This document shows positions 20,366 through 30,509 of a stretch of DNA of 64,000 nucleotides, piece by piece. Positions within the stretch are counted from its first letter, which is position 1, and the number at the start of each line of letters is the position of its first letter. Position numbers and translations under genes: made by a program. The notes below the pieces were generated by a model. That model saw only the letters and a program-made list of their open reading frames with translations, ran no database searches and was not told where the DNA came from. The stretch lies in assembly GCA_963662175.1 (NCBI GenBank), contig OY759215.1, forward strand, positions 52,779,213 through 52,843,212, written 5' to 3'. Source of the stretch: Aradus depressus (Eukaryota > Arthropoda > Insecta > Hemiptera > Aradidae).

Positions 20366-21625
20366 ATTATAACCATTTCCCTCCCTGTGTGAGTGCAAAT
20401 CACGTAATTAATAAAATAAATAAAATTGAGATCGAAAAATTATTAAATTTGAAAATTATTTAAATCGCGACTTTAATTAAACAATGCCTGAATAGCTGAA
20501 AGCACTCCCACGGGAAGAACGGTTACAAGATCCTAACGGTTAGTTGACATCAGTAATTAACAATAATTAATTACTGTTGTCAACCAGAAGAAGCATGAGT
20601 GGGGGGGGGAATGAAATGAATCAAACCTATAACTTTAACATATTTATTTTAATGAGAACATATTTACAAAACAACAATTGAATATATATAATTTGGCCGT
20701 GTGTCTGAAGGACTGAATTATAACTTAATTACGAGGTACCTCGATACGATATCCATGGCGAATGACGGCGTGATCACCCTTTCTGGACTTCCCGTAGAAA
20801 TCGTCTATTCACATAGTCCCTGAAGATCTGCGTAGTTTCGAGGGCACACCAGAAGTTACACCCCCACTGACTTTGCACCGTCCAAGATCAAAGTGTGTCT
20901 CTACGACTAATTCACATATTCAAACTGATATTACTTATAGAAAAGATACGTGGTGATCACCCAAGACATGAACGAAGAATGTTAATTTCACATATTCAAA
21001 CTGATATTACTTATAGAAAAGATACGTGGTGATCACCCAAGACATGAACGAAGAATGTTAATTTCACATATTCAAACTGATATTACTTATAGAAAAGATA
21101 CGTGGTGATCACCCAAGACATGAACGAAGAAAGTACTTTCACATACTGAAACTAGGCTTTACAAAGAGAGGAACGTGGTGATCCACCAAGATATGAGCGA
21201 AGAATGAGTAAAACGGGGAGTGGCTTCCGATATCCGACCGTGGTAGGGGACAGTTCTCGAGACTTGATTCGTCGTCGGACTCCGCCCATTTTATTTCCAG
21301 CCAATCGCATATTACCAATTAACATCTGCCTCTAGTTGTGTGAAAACCTGGAGTAAGAAAAAAAAACCTTTACTGCTTATTCCTTATACACCGGATGTAG
21401 ACAATTATCTTGGCTTCCTTTCCATTGTGTCTCTATTATTCTTTATTTTCGCTCCCAGCGATCGCGATTCTCTCGCAAGCATCGTTGGTTCCGAGCATTC
21501 TCTTCCAAATGCAATTCTCGTTTATTCAACACCACACAACCCATACTTTGCTCCTAGCGATCGCGATCCTCTCATAGACATCGCCAGTTCTGAGCATTAT
21601 CTATAGGGTAGACATGCTACAATAT
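20366..21625 (-). repeat. 3' LTR of the LTR retrotransposon
   Basis: 1260 bp, nearly identical to 26469-27730. It differs by 9 versus 10 G in the run at about 20611, 9 versus 10 A at about 21358 and one G/A at about 21487. It contains a 76-bp tandem repeat, three near-identical units plus one diverged, from 20911 to 21210. Confidence 0.95.
20911..21210. repeat. 76-bp tandem repeat in the LTR
   Basis: Units start TTCACATATTCAAACTGATA at 20911, 20987 and 21063, with a divergent one at 21138 (TTCACATACTGAAACTAGGC). The same array is in the other LTR (27015-27315). Tandem repeats in LTRs often act as transcription control; here that is a guess. GTGGTGATCACCC in each unit is a partial palindrome. 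Confidence 0.9.
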
Positions 21626-21645
21626 CCCCCGTTCCCGTTAAAATA
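21626..21645 (-). other. polypurine tract
   Basis: On the minus strand AACGGGAACGGGGG abuts the 3' LTR, the position and composition expected of a plus-strand primer. Confidence 0.7.
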
Positions 21646-23390
21646 AAATATGTCGGCTAAATGACCATTGGAAGTCACATATTTTATTAGTTTCACTTAA
21701 CACTTGCTCGTTCACTGAGCATATACACTTAACCAAATACTCAGGTATCGACCTCATTATCATGCGTGACCAAAACATGATTTTAAATTTCCTTTCGAAT
21801 CGGCATGGCTTGCCTATGCATGCGTGACCAAAGCATGATTTTACTTTACGCTGTACTTCTTGGAGTTAACCCTCTCCATTGGCAAATAACGATGATTCTA
21901 TTTCTAGCATACATTCACTGACTAGTTAAAACATCCAAAAAGGCCCCACGCCTCGACAATGTTTCAACTGAATTCCCATATACCTAATCCGCTTCAACAA
22001 AAATTTGGGTTGACCAAACCCTAACCATATGCCTCCTTAGGCCTTCGACAGGTATTTACCTTCTGCCGGAACGACGACGAAATATAAAATAGAAAAATAA
22101 GCCCACTCAAATCCCATCTCAGTTTCATAAATATATGTAAATTCCGGCATCCGCATTAATCAAGTAGCGAAACCCTTTCTTCAGCTCAAACAGTCAGTTC
22201 ATGGCATAAAAAATAATTAAACAACTCCCGCCCCTTTAAATGGATTCTACAAGCATCAATGGAGTGGCCCCTTCTCCGTGTGTACGATAATTAAATATTC
22301 AATTCTGGGTATCCCCTCCAATTTATAATATATCTCCCCCTTTAGTCATGTATGCTTCGGCACCTTGCCCTAGGATTTCTTAAATAAAATAAAAAAAATT
22401 GACATTTGACCTACCGTGGTCGACACTCATAATAAGTAAGGTCCATACCTGGATATATGTGACAAATATATTTACAAGGCTCTCATTGGGTTAACATAGC
22501 CCATCATGGTCACTAGATAAAATATGGGTCAATGTGACATTTTCAATAGATACACACGGTCGGATACTAATACAAATATTATTTTAAAATACAAAACAAA
22601 ACAGACAAATACAATTGAAAGTACATTTACCATACGTGACTACCTACAAATGTGTGTGCCATCGCCTCGCTGTCAGCCTAGTCGGATCCACTCTCCCAAT
22701 CAACCTATATAAGCAGGTAAAACCCTCTGGATGGCCAGTCCATATCTCGTCTGCCCCGTCCTACAATTATATTAAATTAAAATGAAACCACAAACCTATC
22801 CTACCTTAATTATCCTAACAGTACTAATATATAAAAAAATTACTAACACTAAAAAAATATCCTATCACTAAATATAAACAAATTATCCTAACTTATTATC
22901 TAGAATTTAAAAAAAAAAACTAACCCTAACTTATTATCTAAAATTACTATTTACAACCTGGCGATTCACTTCGGAATCTTTGAGCTCGACTAAGGGGGGT
23001 ATGCTCGATGTTAAGCCCCAGGGGAGTGCCAGAATGTCCCCGTCTGCCTTATCCTATTTACAAAAAAAATAACTAAATAATAAATCCCGTGTCCCCAATA
23101 AATGTGTATGTGTGATTCTTTGTGTGTTGTTGTATAATGAGGTGTTGGCCGTTAGTGTAAAATAATAAATAATTCCCAAATAATAAAGAATAATGTCTGT
23201 TTTATGTGTGTGTGACTTTGTCTACCTGTTCCTGGGATAGCTGGGGATGGACACCCATAGAGACGTCACAAATCTCTTCCCTGACTCTAGGGCCGCGATC
23301 TCGTCTGCAATAATCGCCCCCCTAACTCGGCTGAAGTAAGATCGTTAATCTCAAAGAGAGCCCTAGCGCTTCTCTAGCCTGCTTGTAAAT
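21646..23390 (-). other. 3' interior of the LTR element, no ORF
   Basis: 1.7 kb between the shrunken pol and the polypurine tract, with no minus-strand frame above 60 codons. Some LTR elements carry an envelope gene here; I see no trace of one. It may be untranslated or decayed. Confidence 0.55.
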
Positions 23391-24392
23391 TTATCCGCTA
23401 ATACACGGCTTCTGTGAGGTCATATAAAATATTCCTCCTTCCGCTACGTCGCTGCCGAGATGTCCTAAAATAAAAATTTGAGGACTTTCCTTGTCTAAAA
23501 TCTGGTAAGGTCCTTCCCAGAATAATAATAGTAATATTTCCCTCTTACCGGTGGATATCCGCAGAGATTGTACTAACACCTGATCGCCAATTTCTAACGT
23601 AGTCTGTTGGTGTCGTACCTCAAAGTTTTGTTTCTGTCTTTCGGTCTGTTTTTCTGTAAATTTGTAAGTCTGTTGTTGTAGTCCCGAAATGTCAGATGTT
23701 CTATCGTCTTTGATGAAGTTCACCTGCGGATGTTCTTCACAAGTGGGGTTGCCATTAGTCGGGTAGCGGATTATGTGGTCATTGTCTGTCGATATGTCTG
23801 TTACTTCGTCCTCGTTTCTAAGTAGGTCAGAAAACTCCTGCATCAGAGATGATATTCTGACGTCGTCTAGGGAAGTTATGTTTTCTTCATTGCCTGTCAG
23901 TCTGTCTGTGATTTCGTCCTCTTTTATACTTGATGAATTTACGTGATCTGGGGCAGTCATAGTATTGTCGGGGTATGTTTGTTTGTCGATGGGCTCTTCC
24001 TGCTTAGCAGTGATTGGTAAGGATGTCTTTGCTATTGATTCTACGTTAACTGGTGATCTGATATCAAAAAATTTGTACTCGTAACCTAATCCTTGAAGTG
24101 GTCTTCTCGTGCTGACAAAAACTGGTTCTAAGCGTCCATTGCCGTATTTTCCTAAACCGCTACCTTCTCGGTACCCTTGAAGCTTCATCAATGTCAGTCC
24201 GTTGTTACTGTCTGTCTTTACCTTTACAGGAGTGGGACATCTATTGTCAACGTTAGTATGTAGGTCAATGTCCCCTGTCAATCTCGTCATCATTTCTGTA
24301 CCAAGCAAACTGCGTACGTCCCCCTTGAATTTAAATTTACCTCCCCCCATAGTTTTAAGTTTGTTCATCCCACTCCTGCTACTTAGTTTTTT
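23391..24392 (-). CDS. shrunken pol-frame ORF: G-patch and integrase C-terminus
   Basis: 325 residues from the ATG at 24368, but the frame is open back to the slippery site at 24386-24392, so it is probably a C-terminal extension of Gag made by -1 frameshifting. Residues of about 60-100 form a G-patch-like segment (LQGYREGSGLGKYGNG, RPLQGLGYE), as found after some retroviral proteases. SSLMQEFSDLL near 175 resembles the start of an RT region. Residues of about 240-300 match an integrase C-terminal end (RQKQNFEVRHQQT, LEIGDQVLVQS, FWEGPYQIL). No DSG/DTG protease motif, YxDD RT motif or integrase DDE core remains. The reading frame survived these deletions. What the product does is unknown. Confidence 0.82.
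   Translation of the reverse strand, partial: KKLSSRSGMNKLKTMGGGKFKFKGDVRSLLGTEMMTRLTGDIDLHTNVDNRCPTPVKVKTDSNNGLTLMKLQGYREGSGLGKYGNGRLEPVFVSTRRPLQGLGYEYKFFDIRSPVNVESIAKTSLPITAKQEEPIDKQTYPDNTMTAPDHVNSSSIKEDEITDRLTGNEENITSLDDVRISSLMQEFSDLLRNEDEVTDISTDNDHIIRYPTNGNPTCEEHPQVNFIKDDRTSDISGLQQQTYKFTEKQTERQKQNFEVRHQQTTLEIGDQVLVQSLRISTGKREILLLLFWEGPYQILDKESPQIFILGHLGSDVAEGGIFYMTSQKPCISG
24383..24392 (-). promoter_or_regulatory. -1 ribosomal frameshift signal at the gag stop
   Basis: On the minus strand gag ends ATA-AAA-AAC-TAA. The heptamer A AAA AAC is in the correct phase for -1 slippage and touches the stop. A -1 shift enters the frame of the downstream ORF without meeting a stop. I did not fold the downstream RNA, so the stimulatory structure is unverified. 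Confidence 0.8.
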
Positions 24393-26041
24393 ATCAAGTG
24401 GTCAACAATTGGTTTCAGGTTGTTAGCCAACTCTCCAAGGGATTGCTTTATTTCTTTCATGTCTGTATTGACATTGTTGTCGGTCACTACCTCCATGTTT
24501 CTTACGTTAGGTTTCGACTGGTTATCCCTATAATTAGGTGGTCGATTATAATTCTGATTTGAGTCATAGTAATTACGTGGCCGATCGTAATTTGGATTTG
24601 ACTCGCGGGAAGGGCCTCGGCTAAATTGATTCCCTCTCTCTTGATTGTAGTGAGAGGTTCCCCGTGCATTCCCAGAATTGTAACGAGGTAGGTCTTGTTT
24701 GGGAAAGTTATTGTTTTTCGGAAGACTATCTGGTCGGTACTGTCTTCCCCCGCCTTTCCAAGAACTATCCTTTAATTTACAATCACGTCTAATTATGTTA
24801 GTACCTATCCTAATTATTTGCTCATGTAGTCTCTCAATAGAGATTATTCCCTGGATCCTAACTGAATTTTCGACCGTCTCTCCGTAATGTTTGCTCAATA
24901 GTTCACATAGGTAGCCTTCCGGAATTTTATATGTACTATCCTGGAGTCGTGACACTAATTTTGAAAAATGTTCGCTGGGTGTTTTATCCATATGATCGGC
25001 ATAGCCTTGGGTATCAAGTTCCCTACGGACTATAACGTCATATTTCTCCCCGCAGAACCTATCTTTGAACGCATTGACGAATTCATCAAAAGAGCGGATA
25101 CTTCCTGACTTTACAAGGAACCAATCCAGACCCTCGCCCTTTAAATGTGACTTTATAAATTCGTTCAGATTATAAAATTCTCCAATGTGACTATATGCAA
25201 TTTCTAAATTTGATATGAAATGATTGGGTAAATCCAACACATTGTTACGGAACGTTACCTTGTTACGTTCGTAATTTTTTATATACGTATTTTGGAAAGT
25301 GACGTTACTAGGCTGTTCGCGAGCAAAGGTCTGACCTGTATACCAATCTTTATGTTCTTCAGGGATGGTGAACGTCACTTGGTCATTATGTTTTGGGGTT
25401 GAGACCTGATTTTGACCCGAAACAGTATCTATTCTCTTCGAGATATTGGCGAATCTCTTCTCACAATCGGTACGAAAAAGATTTTGGTTCGAATTTATTT
25501 CCTCGACCTCCTTATCTAAACGTTGTGTTTCTGACATGATCCTACCTGTCATTTCATGATCTAAACGTTGTGTTTCTGACATGATCCTACCTGTCATTTC
25601 ATGATAACAGACATCTACCATGTCCCTAACTTCAGAAACATGTTTGTCATATTTCCCTTCTAAATTATCCTGTCTAGTTCTCAATTCTCCGGACTCAGAT
25701 CGTAGAGTGCCCATATCGCGATTAATGGATTCGATATTATTTGCCATTGCCGAAATTTGTTCCTTTATCTCCGAAGTCTGCTGTCCTATCTGTTCCTGCA
25801 TGGCCTTTCCCTGTTGTCCTAGTCCCGAAATCTGTTCCTGCATGGCCTTTCCCTGTTGTCCTAGTCCCGAAATCTGTTCCTGCATGGCCTTTCCCTGCTG
25901 TCCTATCTGTTCCTGCATGGCCTTAAACATCGCCTCTAGGTCAAATTTAGGATTTTCTACCGGGGACTCCGGGGGCGTACGGATAGTTTTCCTAGACCGT
26001 GTCTGTATCGGCTCTAAGTCCGACTTCTCTTTCCCTTCCAT
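24383..26041 (-). CDS. Gag of the LTR retrotransposon
   Basis: A 552-residue structural protein that should assemble particles around the element RNA in the cytoplasm. The N-terminal 200 residues are predicted coiled coil by heptad look, built partly from tandem duplications: a 14-residue unit (QGKAMQEQISGLGQ) three times and a 15-residue unit (DHEMTGRIMSETQRL) twice. Residues of about 235-430 carry a retrotransposon Gag/capsid pattern (LNEFIKSHLKGEGLDWFL, FDEFVNAFKDRF, SEHFSKLVSRLQD). The C-terminus is Arg/Tyr/Asn-rich (RPRNYYDSN, NYNRPPNY) and has no CCHC knuckle, so RNA binding may rest on the RGG/RY-like tail. The frame is intact. The ATG at 26041 is the first after the primer site leader. 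Confidence 0.9.
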   Translation of the reverse strand: MEGKEKSDLEPIQTRSRKTIRTPPESPVENPKFDLEAMFKAMQEQIGQQGKAMQEQISGLGQQGKAMQEQISGLGQQGKAMQEQIGQQTSEIKEQISAMANNIESINRDMGTLRSESGELRTRQDNLEGKYDKHVSEVRDMVDVCYHEMTGRIMSETQRLDHEMTGRIMSETQRLDKEVEEINSNQNLFRTDCEKRFANISKRIDTVSGQNQVSTPKHNDQVTFTIPEEHKDWYTGQTFAREQPSNVTFQNTYIKNYERNKVTFRNNVLDLPNHFISNLEIAYSHIGEFYNLNEFIKSHLKGEGLDWFLVKSGSIRSFDEFVNAFKDRFCGEKYDVIVRRELDTQGYADHMDKTPSEHFSKLVSRLQDSTYKIPEGYLCELLSKHYGETVENSVRIQGIISIERLHEQIIRIGTNIIRRDCKLKDSSWKGGGRQYRPDSLPKNNNFPKQDLPRYNSGNARGTSHYNQERGNQFSRGPSRESNPNYDRPRNYYDSNQNYNRPPNYRDNQSKPNVRNMEVVTDNNVNTDMKEIKQSLGELANNLKPIVDHLIKN

Positions 26042-26450
26042 TCTGATAAGAAATATATATCAAAACAATTAAATGAATTATACGGGAGGTCTGGTGCTAA
26101 CCTAATTTCTATGGTGACCTGTCAGATGGCATCACAATACAACAATAGTTATAATATGTAAAATAAATGCCTACTAAATCTACATAAAAAAAAAAATCAA
26201 AAACAAAAAAAAATAAAATTATTTCAATAAATGATGTCATTCATTGTCCCTACCCTCACCCATCCTTCTTCAGTTTTGATTCTAAATACCGACTTTAAGT
26301 GAAAATATAACATTGTGGCCTAATAGGCTGGAATCTACGTTAAAAAGCAAAAAAAAAATTTTTAATTAAAAAAAAATTAATTAATTAATAAGGGACCGAT
26401 TAGTGGGATTCATTAATTATACTAATTGGCATAATTAATAAACAAATCAA

Positions 26451-26468
26451 GTCCCTGTTCGGGCGCCA
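26451..26468 (-). other. primer-binding site, tRNA-Lys
   Basis: The minus strand reads TGGCGCCCGAACAGGGAC directly beside the 5' LTR, an 18-nt match to the 3' end of tRNA-Lys(UUU), the same primer type used by lentiviruses and Gypsy-like elements. It fixes element polarity and the LTR edge. Confidence 0.95.
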
Positions 26469-27730
26469 ATTATAACCATTTCCCTCCCTGTGTGAGTGCA
26501 AATCACGTAATTAATAAAATAAATAAAATTGAGATCGAAAAATTATTAAATTTGAAAATTATTTAAATCGCGACTTTAATTAAACAATGCCTGAATAGCT
26601 GAAAGCACTCCCACGGGAAGAACGGTTACAAGATCCTAACGGTTAGTTGACATCAGTAATTAACAATAATTAATTACTGTTGTCAACCAGAAGAAGCATG
26701 AGTGGGGGGGGGGAATGAAATGAATCAAACCTATAACTTTAACATATTTATTTTAATGAGAACATATTTACAAAACAACAATTGAATATATATAATTTGG
26801 CCGTGTGTCTGAAGGACTGAATTATAACTTAATTACGAGGTACCTCGATACGATATCCATGGCGAATGACGGCGTGATCACCCTTTCTGGACTTCCCGTA
26901 GAAATCGTCTATTCACATAGTCCCTGAAGATCTGCGTAGTTTCGAGGGCACACCAGAAGTTACACCCCCACTGACTTTGCACCGTCCAAGATCAAAGTGT
27001 GTCTCTACGACTAATTCACATATTCAAACTGATATTACTTATAGAAAAGATACGTGGTGATCACCCAAGACATGAACGAAGAATGTTAATTTCACATATT
27101 CAAACTGATATTACTTATAGAAAAGATACGTGGTGATCACCCAAGACATGAACGAAGAATGTTAATTTCACATATTCAAACTGATATTACTTATAGAAAA
27201 GATACGTGGTGATCACCCAAGACATGAACGAAGAAAGTACTTTCACATACTGAAACTAGGCTTTACAAAGAGAGGAACGTGGTGATCCACCAAGATATGA
27301 GCGAAGAATGAGTAAAACGGGGAGTGGCTTCCGATATCCGACCGTGGTAGGGGACAGTTCTCGAGACTTGATTCGTCGTCGGACTCCGCCCATTTTATTT
27401 CCAGCCAATCGCATATTACCAATTAACATCTGCCTCTAGTTGTGTGAAAACCTGGAGTAAGAAAAAAAAAACCTTTACTGCTTATTCCTTATACACCGGA
27501 TGTAGACAATTATCTTGGCTTCCTTTCCATTGTGTCTCTATTATTCTTTATTTTCGCTCCCAGCGATCGCGATTCTCTCGCAAGCATCGTTAGTTCCGAG
27601 CATTCTCTTCCAAATGCAATTCTCGTTTATTCAACACCACACAACCCATACTTTGCTCCTAGCGATCGCGATCCTCTCATAGACATCGCCAGTTCTGAGC
27701 ATTATCTATAGGGTAGACATGCTACAATAT
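26469..27730 (-). repeat. 5' LTR of the LTR retrotransposon
   Basis: 1262 bp. It should contain the Pol II promoter. On the minus strand the leader with the primer site follows at once. See the 3' LTR for the differences. Confidence 0.95.
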
Positions 27731-27881
27731 ATTGTTTATTTTTTTATTTAATAAAAGTATGCTATTTTTATTCACAACGCCTTTGAGTAAATACTGTTAT
27801 AGATTGAAAAAATAGTTACAATTTTAGTTTTTTCTGTGTTTTTCTTAAATGATAGTATAGTTGTTCTTACCCTCAATTTAT

Positions 27882-28095
27882 AGAGGGCGCCGGTAGGAGA
27901 TAAAAAAAAATTTAAGCGAGCCATGCTTCGGATAGGACGTTAAGCGATAGTCCCGACGCTGTACAATGTCAGGTACTTACTCGTTAAAGACCCCTACCCA
28001 ACGTGAATAGGGCTCAGGTCCACCAGAGTGACGAAAAAGCGCTTAGTAGACAATATGGACCTTCTAGTTAAAGCCCGGGCATGAGTTATAATAAC
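27882..28095 (+). mobile_element. SINE-1 remnant, decayed
   Basis: GAGGGCGCCGGTAG is followed by a deletion of the tRNA body, then TTCGGATAGGACGTTAAGCG, GTCAGGTACTTACTCGTTAAAG and AAAGCCCGGGCATGAG. The tail is of the AATAACT type. Confidence 0.82.
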
Positions 28096-28164
28096 TATCA
28101 ATTCTTAGATATTTTTTTTGGTTTCTGCTTACTCCATCGTCAGCACAAAGTTCAAAAGTAACAT

Positions 28165-28300
28165 TTAGGTTGCTAGGTTGTCATATTTATACAACCCTCA
28201 GGTTACCTAAGACTGTGACACCATGTCCTCTAGGGAAGTCCTGGTACATTGCTGGTGACTCACTGACCGACTACTTATTTTCATTTTCGTCCCACTACGC
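28165..28300 (+). repeat. Rep-A end fragment
   Basis: GAAGTCCTGGTACATTGCTGGTGACTCACTGACCGAC is a mutated form of the Rep-A end. Nothing coding. Confidence 0.5.
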
Positions 28301-28514
28301 GCGGCCATATTCAAGAAATTACTTGACGACTAACTACTATTATAGATATTTCCAATAGTCATTGGAATAGTTTGATATTATGACTAACGATCCATCTAAC
28401 ACAATTGAAGAGCTAACTTATAACTATAGCTAACTACTCACGTAATATTATTATTTAGCACATTTGTCTGTATAGGTTCTGTACTTGGTGCACAATGATA
28501 CATGAGGACAGACA

Positions 28515-28765
28515 GTCAGGACGTCTTGAGGACACCGGTTCGAAACCCTGCCAGAGCCTTAGGTGTTTCATCTGAAAAAAATCTTCAGCATTCTGTCCTT
28601 CGGATGAGAAATTGAGCCTATACGATGTTAAAAACCCCTACACTAATTAAACCTGGATAGGCCATACTTATGACTAGTAGAATCGGGCTTACGTCCACCA
28701 TGAGACGAAAGAGAGCTCATGACCTCTCTGTTAAGGCTCGGGTATGAATCACAATAATTGATTTT
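28515..28765 (+). mobile_element. SINE-1 remnant, very old
   Basis: It has the B box GGTTCGAAACCC, CTGTCCTTCGGATGAGA, AAAACCCCTACAC, TAGAATCGGGCTTACGTCC and GGCTCGGGTATGAATC in SINE-1 order, with many substitutions and no A box. Confidence 0.75.
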
Positions 28766-28845
28766 GAGGCGAATTATGGCTTCAAAAATTATCATGATTG
28801 CATAGAGGTGAACCGCAGGAAGTGAGCTTTATCAGTTGGATATAG

Positions 28846-29182
28846 GTTAGGTTAGGTTAGGTTTTATGACTCATGCCCGGGCTTTAACTACGAGGTCATA
28901 TCGCCTACTACCAGTGGGCTCTTTCGTCACTCTGGTTGACAAGAGCCCAACTCTACTGTGGGAGTCCTAAATTTTGACTTCCCTAAATTTTTATTCACCT
29001 AGGACAGGGGTCCTTAACGAGTACAGGCTCGGTACCATCGCTTAACGTCCCATTCGAAGAACGGCGTGCTTAAGTTTATTTTACCTCCCAGATAAAATTA
29101 ACTAAGGGCTTTGGTCGGGTTGCGAACCCACGTTCTTGAGCTCAGAAGCCAAGCACTCATACCACTGAGCCACCGGCACCGT
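28846..29182 (-). mobile_element. SINE-1 copy, full length, (TTAGG)n tail
   Basis: On the plus strand it begins AGGTTAGGTTAGGTTAGG, three and a half units of the insect telomere motif, then the whole SINE body to CACCGGC at 29178. A box and B box are slightly mutated (GGTTGCGAACCC). Confidence 0.88.
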
Positions 29183-29300
29183 CGGATGGTAACACTTTCG
29201 GGGGGTAACTTTGTCCCCTTTTTTGCTTTTTTGACCCCATCTTTCTCTCTACGAAAATCCAAATGCGGAGCGATCGAAAAGAAAAGAGTTAGTAAGTTAT

Positions 29301-29439
29301 TATGACTCATGCCCGGGCTTTAACCACGAGGTCATTACCAGAGCGCTCTTTCGTCACTATGGTGGACACGAGGGAGTATCTGACATCGTACAGGCTCGAG
29401 ACCATCGCTTAACGTCCCATCCGAAGGAAGGCGTGCTTA
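29301..29439 (-). mobile_element. SINE-1 partial copy, head missing
   Basis: It runs from TATGACTCATGCCCGGG to GAAGGCGTGCTTAA with an internal deletion. AGTTGGATATAG at 29440-29451 equals 28834-28845, on the far side of the neighbouring SINE, so the two and the spacer may be one insertion. Confidence 0.78.
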
Positions 29440-29444
29440 AGTTG

Positions 29445-29735
29445 GATATAGATATTGTTTTCACCCAATACCTCCTTTCCTTTGGCCGAATTGGCTGAAA
29501 ATCAATAGATGTTGTCCTTATGGGGTTTTGAGTAAATATATAAAATTTCGTGTTGGTATATTTATTCTGTCGGATGTTATTCAACAAACAGTCGGAAGTT
29601 CACAATTAACAGACAGAAAATATTTTTTTTTAATTTTTTTTTTAAATCAAATGTTCGGAAAGCATGAAATTCCGGTGAAAAATCAACATCGAATTTCTGA
29701 TTGATTACTTCCCCGATAATTTGTAAAGTTGGGGA
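29445..29735 (-). repeat. Rep-A copy
   Basis: GCCGAATTGGCTGAAAATCAATAG, TGTTGTCCTTATGGGGTTTTG, GAAAGCATGAAATTCCGGTG and TTCCCCGATAATTTG follow the Rep-A order, reading to the hairpin end. Confidence 0.65.
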
Positions 29736-30509
29736 TGTAAAAAATTTCATCCTGTATTAATTATTGCTATCAACTGTATTCATCCAGAGCAGCAGGAGCA
29801 ACACACATCAGTGTAGGCCGGGAAATTGAAACCTGTCCGGTACATCCGCGTGTCCAGTGTATCTGCTTGTCCAGTGCATACCCTTGTCCGTTGCATCTCC
29901 GTGTTCAGTGCTTCTTCGTGTCCAGTAGATTCCCTTCTCTAGTGCATCCCCAGTCTCACTTACAATTCGACCCCTCACGAACAAAAATCCTTCATAATTA
30001 AGGAGGACCTGGGACGCTGCGATTTCCACTTAAGGCCATTGTTGCTACAATAAATGATCTACAAGTGACAATTAGTATGTACAGTAGTGTGGATAGGATA
30101 TGTGAACTGGATAAAACCTGTGTTGAAACATAATGACATCTGCCGTCAGTGGTGTGGCAGCTGGTGGACACATGGTCGATATCGCTCCGTTCGATATCGC
30201 CGCTTTATGAGGGAACTCGCCTCACATTAGCCGGTAATTGTATCGTTCATAACACCATTCTTTCTTCCCATAAATTAATTTTTAAACATTTACATCAATT
30301 CGTATCATTATATCTATTATGTAATTGGTGATGAACAATTTGTAACCATAACTACTTAACGGTGAGTATAGAAACTAAGCCCATCGTTGACGATTTTGGC
30401 TTGTAGGTGAGTTGTCAAGTTGTCTTGCCGAGAGAGACCGTTTCTCAGGTCTTCTTGCAATATTGTTTTTATTTATTTTTCTTTTATTTCAATAATTGGC
30501 TATCAATTA

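Larger units (their letters stand above)
20366..27730 (-). mobile_element. young LTR retrotransposon, Osvaldo-like, non-autonomous
   Basis: Two long terminal repeats bound a 4.8-kb interior read on the minus strand, with a tRNA-Lys primer site, gag, a shrunken pol and a polypurine tract. The LTR length (about 1.26 kb) and Lys primer recall Osvaldo-type Ty3/Gypsy elements; that is inference. The LTRs differ by one substitution and two homopolymer indels, so the insertion is recent. The edges are blurred by AT: depending on where the ends are drawn, a 4-bp ATAT duplication flanks it. Confidence 0.93.

Noticed and set aside
20364..20367. ATAT as certain target duplication of the LTR element
   Set aside because: AT-rich sequence at both ends lets the LTR edge slide by several bases; the 4-bp match is not diagnostic.
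22524..22712. possible env or other gene in the 3' interior of the LTR element
   Set aside because: It is on the wrong strand, short, and without signal peptide or membrane segment; nothing on the element's own strand exceeds 60 codons.
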